Position numbers and translations under genes: made by a program
Part shown: positions 1 to 11,900 of the stretch, one piece after another
Numbering within the stretch: the first letter of the stretch is position 1
Layout: every line of letters begins with the position of its first letter
Origin: Anniella stebbinsi
Taxonomy: Eukaryota; Chordata; Lepidosauria; Squamata; Anniellidae
Length of the DNA stretch: 64,000 nucleotides
Reading direction: 5' to 3'
Assembly: GCA_029215795.1 (NCBI GenBank)
Contig: JARDYH010000001.1
Span: 404,215,154-404,279,153, forward strand
Notes under the pieces: generated by a model
The model's input: only the letters and a program-made list of their open reading frames with translations
The model's database searches: none
What the model was told of the DNA's origin: nothing

Positions 1-2784
1 CTCTCCAGCTTTGCAGGGGCCTCAGGTCAAAGTACTTACTCAAGTACTCCAAAAAGCTGAATTACAGGGTGAAGAAGGAGAATGACAAAGCCACACAAAT
101 GATGTTGCGGAGGCAAATCCGTTGCCTACTGTAAGATACACCAGCTGCTTTTACGCAGTGTGCGGCAATGCGGTGCCTACCCGCCAGGCCTCTGGCTCGC
201 TCATCTGGCTGCCTGCGCGCCACCGATGCCTTTCACCGCTGCACCAAGGAAGCAGAAAGTCTCTGAACTGGCTGGCTTCCTGCTTCCTCACTGCTGAGGT
301 GACTCAGAAGCAAAAGTGGCAGGCGAAGCGGTAGTGGCCGGCTGAAGGGGAGAGGAGGAGGCAAGTCAAGGAAAGTGGAAAGTAAGAGAAGAGTGTTTCA
401 AGAAAAGTGGGACTTCCAGATGGGGGACACAAGAAAATATGCCTGCAGGCCTGAAAAGGCTGCCCACCCCTGAACTAAGCCCTCTGTGCAACCAATTCCA
501 CAGATACGGCACTAGGCATTGAAGAGGGGATCCACAAGCCAGCAGCTGCCACGAAAGGCCATTGGCTTGATCCTGATGGGGATTGCGCGCGAGGCCATGG
601 CTCAGCTGAGGCCATAGAAGAGCCAGGGCAAAAGCTGAAACGGGAGGCAGACAAACTGACGCTGACAAACAAGCTCTCACTGCAGTTCAGCTGATGCACG
701 TTCTCCCCCGGGCTGCAATAGTAGCAGCAGGTTCAGCCACTGGTCGATCACACGAGAGCATTAGCCCTGGGCAAGCGGCACAAGGCCGACTCTGCCCTGC
801 GGTTTTAGAACCTGCCCACAGCAGGAGGCTCAGTCTCATAGGGTGGAGGGCTCCGCTGTATGAGCGGAGGGGGATGTTGTAACGGGGATGTATCCCATCG
901 TCTTCCCACTGAAAGGAAATCTGAGAAGAACTGCGAGGACCCAGGTTGGACACACTCATACAATCGAGGCACAAACACATCACACCTCCTAATGAAGCAG
1001 GGAAATGTTTGCTTCTTTTGCAGTTAATTCAGTGAAGTGAAGGATCCGGGTGCTAAAATCCCTGCAGACTCATAGTGAATTGGGGAGGAAGGGGGTTGGG
1101 GGGGAGAGAGGAGAAAGGGAAAAATGCACCCATCTGCGCTGCTGTATTTATCTTGTAATACTGGTTGTAAATGAATGCAGTTTATAACTTTTCCCATTTC
1201 CAAGGACTCTGGACGCTGGTCTACAAAGGAATAAACTTGACAGACCTAGCTAGTGGCAGGACTAGGAGAAACCGCGGAGAATGTCTGCTGGTCAGAGTAG
1301 ACCAGGCTTCCCCAATCTGGTAACTTCCAGAGAGGTTGGACTACAACTCCCATAATCTCACAGCCAGCTATGTAGTACAACACATCTGGATGGCACCGGG
1401 TTGAGCAAAGCTGGAGAGAACAATGCTGAACAAAATGGGCCAATACTCTGACTCATGACAAGGCCATGTCATATGCTGATGGAGACCCATTTCTTCGTCG
1501 AGAACCCCATGACCCACCTCTCCAGCTTTATTTTTAAGGGAGGATGCAATTCTGGCCAGATGATCTTCCCAGCACCATGTTTTGTTTACTGTATGCCAGG
1601 GAGGCACTTTGAATGGAAGCCAGCAATCCACAGTATGGCTGGCGAGGGACATTAAAAGGTCAAAACCATTTTAGTCAGCCAAAGTTAAGCTATCCTCATT
1701 AGCTTGGTTTATTGGAATTATTTTGGACACAAATCGATAAAAGCTGGTGAGCAGCACGGATGTGAAGCTTTGGGGACTCAGAGCATCAAAGCTATGAAAT
1801 CCATGGCTTTAGAGCTGCCAAACCACCCTGGCAAGACCTCTATAGTAAGTCCGGACACAATCAAAAGAGAGTCACCCAACTGAGCATAATCACTGCGCAC
1901 TGTTTTGATATCCCTTTTCTAACAACAACCCAGTTCTCATTTTAGTGTATTTTATACTGTTGCACTTTATAGTTCCCTTTCTTTGTAATAAGCTTAGAAA
2001 ACCGTAGCAGAGGGAACAAAATAAACATTCAAAGTTTACATCTAACCCTTCCCCACATCCCTCCAGCTAGAGTAAAAAAAAACCTGGCACATCTTCTTCT
2101 GTTAGTATCTCACACGATCAATTCTGAAGTCATTCATGTCAAAGTGTCAGAATTGAAGTATTTCCCCCACCCTCGTTATGAAATGTAGGCAAACACGTCA
2201 CGCACAAAAGAAAACCAACTTTACTGCATGATAGCCCAGTTCAGTCTAGATCCAGTGGGAAACTACGGCTTCTTCCCCATGTGAACAAGCACTGGACTGA
2301 CACACTCCCCATCCTCCTCCTTCTTGGTCATGAAATCAGACATACCCATTTCCACTTTTAAACAAACCGCAGTTCCTCTTGACATTTGAATGTGGGGAAC
2401 TGTGGTTTCTTTGAACTCTATGTATGGCAAACAAGCCAGGATCAAACCATGATTTCAGATGTCAAGGGGAGCTGTGGATTGTTTAAAAGAAGAAGTAAAG
2501 CTTCTGATCTCCTCCTAGCAGCTACAAACAGGTGAGTGCGTGTGGCTGAGGTTCGCCATGCCTTGCTCATAGCGAGAAACCATTGTTTCCCGGTGCATCT
2601 GAACCTGACCAATGACTGCATTTAAAAGCACGAAGCAGATGGGTTTTGGAGAGGCAGTTCTCCCGCAGTTCCTCAGTCAACGAAGTTCAACTGGAAGAAT
2701 CTCCCCTCTCTCCCACCTCCCAAGTGGTCTGTGGAAAGATGCAGAAGGCCAAAACTATGCAGAGCCACATAACTATGCACAGTT

Positions 2785-3003
2785 AAAACAATGGGATTCA
2801 ATGCAACAAGATGTGATGACCACCAGTGATTCCACGGAGAACATGGCTATCAATGGCTACGAGCCATGGTGGTTATCTGCTACCTCCAGGTTCAGGAGGC
2901 AGCGTGTCTCCAAATGCCAGTTGCCGGGGAAAGGCAGTGGGAGAGGGCTCCTGTCCTCACGTCCTGCTTGTGGGCTTCCCAGAGGCATCTTGTGGCCACC
3001 ATA
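2785..3003 (+). mobile_element. CR1-type LINE 3' fragment
   Basis: The stretch around 2836-2900 (GGCTATCAATGGCTACGAGC, then GCTACCTCCAGGTTCAGGAGG) and the following 'CCTGCTTGTGGGCTTCC' match the well-known CR1 3'-UTR pattern. It is truncated at both ends. Confidence 0.8.
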
Positions 3004-3029
3004 AGGAAAATGGGATGTGCCTTTGGTCC

Positions 3030-3245
3030 GCCTGGTGCTACCTTTGGTTCCTGCTGGGATCTGCCCTTTTCACTCAGGCTTTGGCGCCAGGCAATTCCAT
3101 CTTTGGAGGCAGTGGCGAATTGGCTTGCATGTTTAGTGTTTTCTATTGCACCTGGTTTTAGTACTGCTGTTTTAACTTTGGCGTTGATTACAATGGGAGT
3201 TTTAACATTTGTGCAGGCCGCCCTGAATACCTTTGTAAGGTGAGA
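3030..3245 (+). mobile_element. Possible LINE 3' end
   Basis: An open, hydrophobic frame is followed by GGCCGCCCTGAATACCTTTG, resembling the 'accgccctgag' 3' tails of reptile L2-type LINEs. It directly follows the CR1 fragment. The family is uncertain. Confidence 0.4.
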
Positions 3246-3469
3246 AGATGGGACTGCATTTAAAAAACAAAACTAAATACTTTTACCTAGCTGGATTTAA
3301 GTTGGGGCAATGTCTCAGATGCTTGTTACCTATGGCGGATCATCGCACTGCATAAAACGTCCTATGTGATAGCAGATCATGGAGCAGTTTACTAAAACCC
3401 AAGTTCACTGAACACAGAGGATGTAATTCCTGAAGAATGTCTAGTAAGAAAATAGGGATTGACACCTAC

Positions 3470-3528
3470 CCGCCAGTAAGCACAGGAGAGACCACTCTCA
3501 CAAATGGAGGGTCAAAGGGAAAGTTATC
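3470..3528 (-). CDS. UBE2Q2: UBE2Q2 exon 9 (residues 302-321, last exon in window)
   Basis: This 59-nt exon has acceptor TTTTAG|GAT and donor GGCGG|GTAGGT, leaving phase 2. It encodes [19 protein letters not shown] plus two bases of the next glycine. [11 protein letters not shown] corresponds to the strand and proline turn (YPFxPP in classical E2s) just before the catalytic loop. The catalytic exon itself is not found in the remaining 3469 bp. Confidence 0.95.
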
Positions 3529-4253
3529 CTAAAACAAGAAAAAATAAATCAAAAGTCAAAAACCTTTGTACATTTGATTACCTGCTGCAGATAGATACTT
3601 TGGACATTCATCATTCCTTTTTCCCTGTTCGTCTAAACCTTGGATGAGAAACTTCCCACTCAGAGCTGGACAAAATCCAAGCTTCCTAAACACAGTTTCG
3701 ACCAGTTCTGAAATTAGCTTTGGATTTACACACTGAAGGAGACCCTTTTTCTTACCTTAAAAGAGAAGTTGAGCAAAATATACTCTACACCTTCTTTTTC
3801 TTTTAAGACTTGAAGATCACTATGTAATGGGCTGTCAGGATCAACCCTAGCAATTATGAGGAGAAAAAGAAAAAGCAGACGAGTTTGAGTCACTCAACTT
3901 TCAATGGCTATCACTCCCTTTTCAAATAATTAAGCAATACCATACCATGAGGCCTTTTCTTCAAAATGCAGAGTCAGCTGTCTGCAGGGGAGGGGTTGAC
4001 CCCTAGTTAAGGGCTTTAATGAACATGCTGGTTGCACTGACGACACTGGGGGACGAGAACGTGCCTGAAACTCTGCCCCATGCTTAGGAGTCTAGGGAGC
4101 AGAACTTCGCACCCCAAACAGCTCTGCTTTCATGTACAGGCATTTCCCTCCCATTGGAAAGCAGCAGGTGTAGAGAGCCCCACCTCCTATTGGGGCCATA
4201 GTGGGGACAAAGGATGAAAGCACCCCCTCCCTCCACACTACAGTCTCCTTCTG

Positions 4254-4325
<72 letters not shown>

Positions 4326-7300
4326 CAGCTATTTAGTGAAAAGAACAACATATGCAACTCAAAACTACAGCACAATGTCATGTCTACTTTGGCCTGAAGA
4401 CTGCAAAGGTTTGTTTGAAAACTCTGAAGCCCAAAAGGGAGCAAAGAAAGCAGAAGTGATCAGGGCTGCTGTGTCTGGCTCAGCTCTTTTCATACAATGA
4501 AACAGATCAGTTCTTAGGGAATATACACATGACTCATAGCAGGGTCTGATCTAGAAGAGGCATTCCTCCTTCACCCCACACAGGAAAGAACACCTCTTCT
4601 ACAGTGGCACCTGCCATCTGCCGTTTTCTTTTTAAAAGTATATTAAAAATATAGATACATTGGCCAATCAATCTAATCAATGAAATCCACAAGAGGTTGT
4701 AGTCTGAAACATATGCAAAAGTGCTAAGCTGTGGCATGGTATGTAGGTTCCCTCGATGTGAAAGCCTGATGGTCATGATTTTTGTGCAGTATCACCCATA
4801 GCCCTCTCCATGCGTGAAAAGCTAAAGCCACAGATTTAGGGCTGTGTTGGAGGGCTGGGGGGGGGGGGAGGGCGGGAGTGAACTCACCTTAGAAGTTTGA
4901 CATGCCACTCATACAGGCTGTCACTTACAAGTTCCACTGAATAAATCCCTGTGGAAAATAGAAGGGGAAAAGAGTACTTGATTAGAACATGACTGGAACA
5001 TGCGCTACTATTCAGAACTCCATGGGACTTGGACGCAAAGGAATTTTGCACAAGATGAACATTGTTTCTAGCATCAGGGAGCTGTTTGGGGAGATCCGGG
5101 TTCTAGTCCCCACTCGGCCTTAGAAGCTCACTGGGTGACTTTGGGCCAGTCACAGACTCTCAGCCCAGCCTACCTCACAGGGGTGTAGTTGTGAGGATAA
5201 AATAGAGGATTATGTGCACTGCCTTGGGTTCCTTGGAGGAAAAAAAAACACGGGATGTAAATGTAATAAATAAATAAATAAATAAAACAGAACTCCACAT
5301 ACCCATCTAAGAACTCTCCCTCCTTTGTATCTGAGGGTCAATTTTCCTCGATGGAATTGTTTGAAATTGTACCTTTAACATTTCCTTTTTTAAAAACTCC
5401 CACCCATCTTGGATTCCTTTTCGCATTAGGGTCACTTGCCATGGGACCTTATTTATCACAGTTCTGAGTTTATTAAAATTGGCTTTCCTGAAATTTAGAG
5501 TATGTGTATGGCTACACTCAGCTTTTACTTCCTTTAAACAATTCCTTAAACAATTCCTTACTAGAATAGGTCGAGGGCACATACTGCATTTATGCTGTTA
5601 AAACCAAGCAGGTCTCCACGTGTCATGATTAAGCTTCCTGCAGGAAAATCGAGGTACAAATACATAGATGCAGAAGATAATATTGCAATTCAGGAACAGG
5701 TGCCTGCAATTCTTTCCAATACTGACAGGTCATTGTAAAATGCTGATACTTAAGACGCAGCTTTAGATCACAGATTTTATTAGTTTGAGTGGAACAACAA
5801 CACATTATGCTTGAATAGATTGGAACAGAGGGACGATGTGGGAGAACAGCAGTGGTGTAGGAAGGGAAGATGTTTCTGTAAAACCAAGTTTTAAGGATAA
5901 ACGTATTAAAGAAAACAGAGTTCCAAAGCCAACAGCTGGTATAAAGGTGTCAAATGTTTTGAAAGTCGAAAGACCTTGCTTACCCAAGACGGTGCTGGTT
6001 CATTTAAACCAGTCCCCACCGCCCCCCAAGCAGGCATCTCTGGAGGCATAGGATGTCATTAGGGGAGGCGTAAGATCAGACCTGGCAGCCTAAGTAGGGA
6101 TCCACCTGTGCCATTTGGGACTTGTCTCTCCTGTTGCTGTAATGGCCAACTTGCAAAGTGCCAACATGCATTTGTGAATTCTCCTTCTGGCCTCCAACTC
6201 GCGGACTTGCAAGTTATACTTCCTAGGAGCACCACTTCCTCCCCTTTTCCCTTAGATGATTTGAATGTTGCCAACCTGCCTACAAACAGATGGAACTTCT
6301 GGGTGCCTCTACAAGAGCGATTTAAAGCTCTTTTAAAGTGTATTACCGATTTTACCTCCACGTGAACGGAGCACAAATTGGGGGTTGAGGCGCTTTTTCT
6401 GTCCGATTATGCGCATTATTGAATGCGCATTAAATAGCAAGTTTTAATTTACCACGGGAGTTAAAGCGCCTTATGACCATATAAACAAGTGATGCTGCGC
6501 ATGAAACAACTTTAACGCACCTTTCATTCACCTGGTAATGTGCTTCACCGCCTCCCGTGTATAGGGATTAGGTGTAAAAGTGATTGGGAGAAGATGCGCA
6601 TAATCAGACAACTGGGCGTCAAACCAAAATCTTGTAGAGGGGACCTCTGTTGTAAGATCCTTGGTCCACCTTGCCTAGGACGACCTCATTCCATTGGCAA
6701 CAGCTCTCCCAGATTCTCAAGGAGTGGACGTTTGCTGCCCTCTTGCAGAAATCACAACAACAACAACAAAATCCCCAGAGGCCTTTCTGTTTAAAAATGG
6801 CCTTTGCCCTTGCAGTTGGGCATCAGACTCAAGACACTGAGCAGCAGAGCTGTTGCGGATTCATAAAAGACTCACAAACGTTCCACCTGCTAATGAAAAG
6901 GGGTCGTCATCAACCACAAAATATGTACGTCCATCTTCTAGCAGTGAGGTGAGAAGTCAGTTGGACAGGATCTCCACAGCAGTTGGGGCAGAAGGTAGAT
7001 CTCCAGCGGTCTGGAACTTCAACTCCCAGAAGTCCCTTCCAGCATGGCCAATGGTCAGGAATGCTGGGAACTGATGTCTAAAACATATGGAGACCTACTT
7101 TCTGCCCACCCCTGCTCGGGGGGAAGGGGGAGAACTACTCTGTGAGCAAAAATTGGGAGACTTGACTGGAACGCTCAGTGGAAGGACTTAGGGATGCAGG
7201 AGTCCAGCATGAACATATCTGCATTTTCCCCCCAGGTAGCAGACACTCGTGTGCCTTCCGATTACAAATGCCTTTCCATTTTGTGAAACTCTCACCTTTG

Positions 7301-8952
7301 TCTGGAGGAGCCTCCAGTGCCAGGTCTCGAGCCAACAGCCCAAAGATCGAGAAGCTGGATGCCGTCAGGCTTGTCAAGCCACTACTGTCCCCAAACACAC
7401 CAGTTCCTAAGGTGCCTTTGGCAAGAGCAAACACAACCCTTCCTCCCTGGGATTACCACTAGGCATCAGGAGCTTACCTCTAAAGATAGCTAACACCCTG
7501 GCACAGATTACAAACAAATCTTAAGGACGCCTTCCATCCAACATAACTGGGTTACCCTCCAAACTTAAAAGGAAACCAGGAATACCCTACCAAACACATG
7601 CACTCTGGGAGTCGTGCAACTAAATGTAAAACCAGAGGGATGGATTTGATTGCTTAGGCCACGTACTTAATTCCAAAGTGAGACACATGAAGTCTTGATC
7701 CAGGGAGTAACTTCCCACCCTGCTTGAACAGACTTCAGGCTTACACGCACCGACTCTATTTTTTACAAGACCCCTGAAGTAATCAGCTGGAGCCACATGC
7801 AAAATAGTGCTGCCTACGTGGAGCCAAACGCAAAATTACGTCTCAAGTTTGTGAGCCAATTACCTCCTGAATACCATGAGCCAATCTATTAGCATGACTG
7901 AGCTCACAATCCCTCCACACCAGAATCCAATCCTGGTTTCCTCCCAAGCCTTCTTCATTTCAACAGGCTCATTTAGGTGTGTGTATGTGGGGTAGGGGAG
8001 CCTTTCTGTAGCTGCTGTTGCTAAACAATTGCGAGCCCCAGCTACCTGCAAACTATCTAGTGATTTACTAGTATATCTTGATCCAACTTCTGCCTGTCCC
8101 AGTTTTAAGGTAGAATAAAATAAAGCACAGGTTGAACTTTTGCTGCCTTGAGTGTTTTGCTGATGCAGTCCACACAATCGCCGTTCGTTAGATCAATGTA
8201 GCCCTTTTTAAACACAGGTTGACCCTTATAGCAACTTGAGAGGAAGAGGAAGATATGATGTACACTAACCAACTCAAAATCACATCTTTGTCATTATCCA
8301 TTAGTAATTTTGAAGCTCAGTGATATAAGTTCCATTACTAGTCTATAATAAACTGGAGTATTTTCACATTCCACTTAGTTTTGGAGATCGTACTTGAGCG
8401 GTTACAGGGGCCACCCACTTTTCTCTCTGATATATCCACAAGGGCCAATGGCAGTGTTAGATGGATAATCCTACGGGAATGTGTGGCATTAACACAGCAG
8501 CAAGCACACCTTCGCTGGCACCACAGGCCATTGCTTTGTACAATACGAACACATTAAACTGCCACTGAGGTCCCTCGATGAAGCCTGACCTTGTGGGAAA
8601 TCGCTGCTAAAATGTCTTTAAACTCAATACAGGGATAGTCCAAAACAATACGATGCCCTTTATTTCTCTGCTGTGCTATTTCAGGCATTGAACTCTATAC
8701 AAAATGAGGAGGACAGCCAGACAATTGGCTGGCTATGCTGATCTGTAGGAGAACAAGCGCATGTTGCTTTTACAAACTAAACGCACAAATATTTCTCAAC
8801 AGAATGCAGGGTGAAAGAGCTAGAGCAGCCTCAAGACAACTACAATTCCCACTGGTTATGATGGCTAGGACTGATGGGAGAAGAAATCCAACCCATCTGG
8901 AGGGCACAAGGTTGGGGAAGGTACAGCTAGAGTCTGCCAGTGCCATGTCATT

Positions 8953-8999
<47 letters not shown>

Positions 9000-11900
9000 C
9001 AAGAGGCGGGCAGACACCACCAGGCTGGCTGGAACTAATTTGTGTTCTCTTGCTAGAATCTCACGATCCACCAACCAGAGTCTGGTGCAAAAGACAAACA
9101 GTTGGAAACAAAGAAGAGAGTGCCTCTGAGCATGTAGAATAATCACCAGCAATGCAATGGGTTTCTATTACTGTGTAATATGAGTTTACTAGTGCTTGAT
9201 TTGCTTCATACAAACGTCCAGGTGCTTGAAGTTTACTATTTCAACTTGTGGCCTTTTGATAAAGTGTAATTGCTTTTTAATTTTAATCTTCTTTTTTTTA
9301 AAGTAATTGTTTCCCATATCACGGAAAATGTTATAAGACTTTTGAGTCATAAAAAAAGTCAACCCCTTACCTGTCTTGTAACTCTGCGACCTGTATATAT
9401 CCCTGAGTTCTTTCATAAGCCGATCAGAAGCCTGGACAGACCCAGAAACGGCACCCTGAAAAGAAGTGAAAGGGGAGTGGTTGGTTTTCTATAGCTTTGG
9501 GGAAAAAGGGGGGGGGGGCGGAACCCAACTACTGGGCCCATGAATCTTTTTTGCTTTATTTTAGGTTATTACAAGTCTAAACATTTAACAAGCTGGAAGA
9601 CATCCTTGGTGAGTGGATTTATATTTTCTCTACACACACATAACAAGGAGGGTAAGTCCTTAAACAGAAAGGAAGAGCAGAAGGACGGCAATGACATGAT
9701 TTTAGAAGATTCATTCCTAATACAGCCATGAAACTAGCATAGGAATACTGAAGAGAACGTGCAGAAAATGCTAGCACAGAGGCATGACTACCAGAAACAC
9801 TGAACATGCAAAGCGTCAACAGCAAACATGGTCTTAGGGGCTATGGGCCACCGAGCATTTGCAGAGGTGCAACAGTAGATGGAGAGGCTCCCCAATATTT
9901 TGCCTGCAGCCCATGTTTCCTCTGTGGCCCCTTTTCCTGGCTGTCTTGCCTCATTTGCCTTGGAAACATAAAGTCACGCTGGGTGCATGGTGGAGGGAAA
10001 GGGCCTTGGGGGTCAAGGAGGAGAAGGCAGAGTGCAGGTGAATGGTTCAGCATCTGTCATTCCTGCCACGTCTTCCCTGCAAGCTCCCTCAGGTCAAAAA
10101 GGGGATATCACAGCATCCCTTTCCGAGCTGGGTGCATCTCTCTGCAATGCTGCTTGCTCCCCTACCTGTGCACTTTTGCACCCTCTTTCTATGCAATTGG
10201 GTAGATCCACATTTAACATATAAGGATCCATCACCATCGAGCCTAGTTTGACCTGGACAGACAAAACTAACGGTTAGCAAAAGAGTTAAGGAATGCTCCC
10301 AAAGAGGGAACCAATCTGGCTGCAAGAACTACATTTCTTCAGCAGAAGTGACTAGGATGACCAGTCAGACCACTGGTCCAGCTAGCTCCTCAGTAATGTC
10401 TACACTAGCTGGGAAGCGACTCTTGAGTGCTGTAGACAGAAGACTTTCTCAGCCTTACTTGAAGATGTCGCCCATTGAACCTGGGGCCTTCTGCGCACAA
10501 AAAATGTCCTCTGCAACTGAGCTATGGCCCCTTCCAATATAGAGGCTGCTTTATGTAAGTAAAACCATTGGCCCATCTAGCTAGTAATGTCTACTTCAAC
10601 AGGTGTCTTTACCATCACCTCCTACCCTGATCCTTCTTTTTGTTTTGTTTTGTTTTGTTTTGTAGAACTGGATAGCCCAGATATTGGACCTGGGACCTTC
10701 TGCATGCAAAACATGTGCGCTATTTCATTGATTTAAACTATCTCAAGGTGGCATACAGCAATAACACGTCTAAAACCACTCCAATATTGGGAGCAATACC
10801 ACCGAGCCAAGTTTATGTTCTCCCTTTTTGCCTTGCCCATTGCAAAAGATGAGGGTGTTGGTGTTTGTTTGAAGGTACATGACTTGACAATAGCAAACTG
10901 CTTTAGAATCAAGTTCTTTTGTGACACTTTTGATGCCGATGCTGTACCCCCTTGCACCTTAATTTTTTTCAGACCCTTTCAGCAAGACAGGCTACAAGCA
11001 GGAAAGCTCTGTGTGAGTTCTAGCTAAGTGCTCTGATTTATCTGATACCCACTTACATTTAGGTGGTCTTGTCTTTGATTCTTTCTGATTTTTTCTAGGA
11101 TTGCCAGGTTCTCTTTTTCAATGCCGTCATCCTCAGATTTCTTCCCATCAACAGGTTCTTCCTCCTTCATGTCATAATGATCTAGATCAATGTCCTAGAA
11201 GACAAATTCACACCCTGTCTAAGAACAGCAGCAATACTGACAACATGCAGGTGCCTTAATGTTTTGCATCAGTTAGTGTCTCATATACTGGGGGAGGCAC
11301 ATTCACATGTGAGTGCAAACAGCTGAGAGTGCCTTGCTGGCAACAAGCATAAAAGAAGAGCCAAGGCTTCCCAAGATGGGGGCACATAAGGTGAGGGATT
11401 TTAGGAGTGAGAACCCTGGTACAATTTCAGTTCATTCCTCCTGGCTGGCTGTCCTCTTTTCCTGGACATATTAAGGAGTGCCAGAAGCATGAACAAAGAG
11501 TAAACGATGCTTGCAGACAAGCAAACACACATACTTCACCCATCTCTTCCTCCTCCTCTTCTTCCGATGTAACTTCTTCAGTCGTTCCATTCTGTAACAT
11601 AATAAAACCAGTTTCTCGACAAGTCAACATTGCTTTCTATTTTTTTTTTTTTAAAAAAAAGAAGCAGCAGCAGCAGCACCACCACCACCACCACCATGTG
11701 CTGGTGTAGCACAGCAGCTAAGAAATCAGAATCGCAAAGAAACCTGAAGCTTCTGCCAGGGAGTGCTGGTTTGAGCTTCCAGTCTGCAATCTGTAGATAA
11801 TAATATTCCCTAACCTTATGGCAGCCTTCCCCAAGCTGAGGCCCTCCAAACGTGTTGGCCTACAACTACCATGATGGCTGGGGGATGCTGGGAGTTGAAG

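Larger units (their letters stand above)
1..3469 (-). other. UBE2Q2 intron 9 (partial)
   Basis: This is intronic on the minus strand: the donor is at 3469 and no acceptor or matching UBC exon is seen. I looked for the expected YVLGGGxLCMELLTKQGW coding block in all frames and did not find it. It holds a CR1 tail (2785-3003), a possible LINE 3' end after it, and a partial palindromic repeat near 1303-1375. The rest is unremarkable. Confidence 0.8.
4949..9370 (-). other. UBE2Q2 intron 6
   Basis: This intron is 4422 bp. It holds a Sauria-type SINE (5075-5286), copy 1 of the GCGC-motif element (6302-6645), a palindromic 'tacaactccc' element (7005-7115), and a (TA)n array (8956-8997). No conserved exon was recognised elsewhere in it. 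Confidence 0.85.
9456..11056 (-). other. UBE2Q2 intron 5
   Basis: This intron is 1601 bp. It contains two reverse-oriented tRNA-headed SINE relics (10345-10545 and 10545-10745) and a poly-G run near 9507-9519. The rest, including 9540-10340, shows nothing I can identify. Confidence 0.85.

Noticed and set aside
4092..4444. Frames with alternating Val-Cys and Arg-Glu runs
   Set aside because: They are translations of the (CT)n/(CA)n microsatellite.
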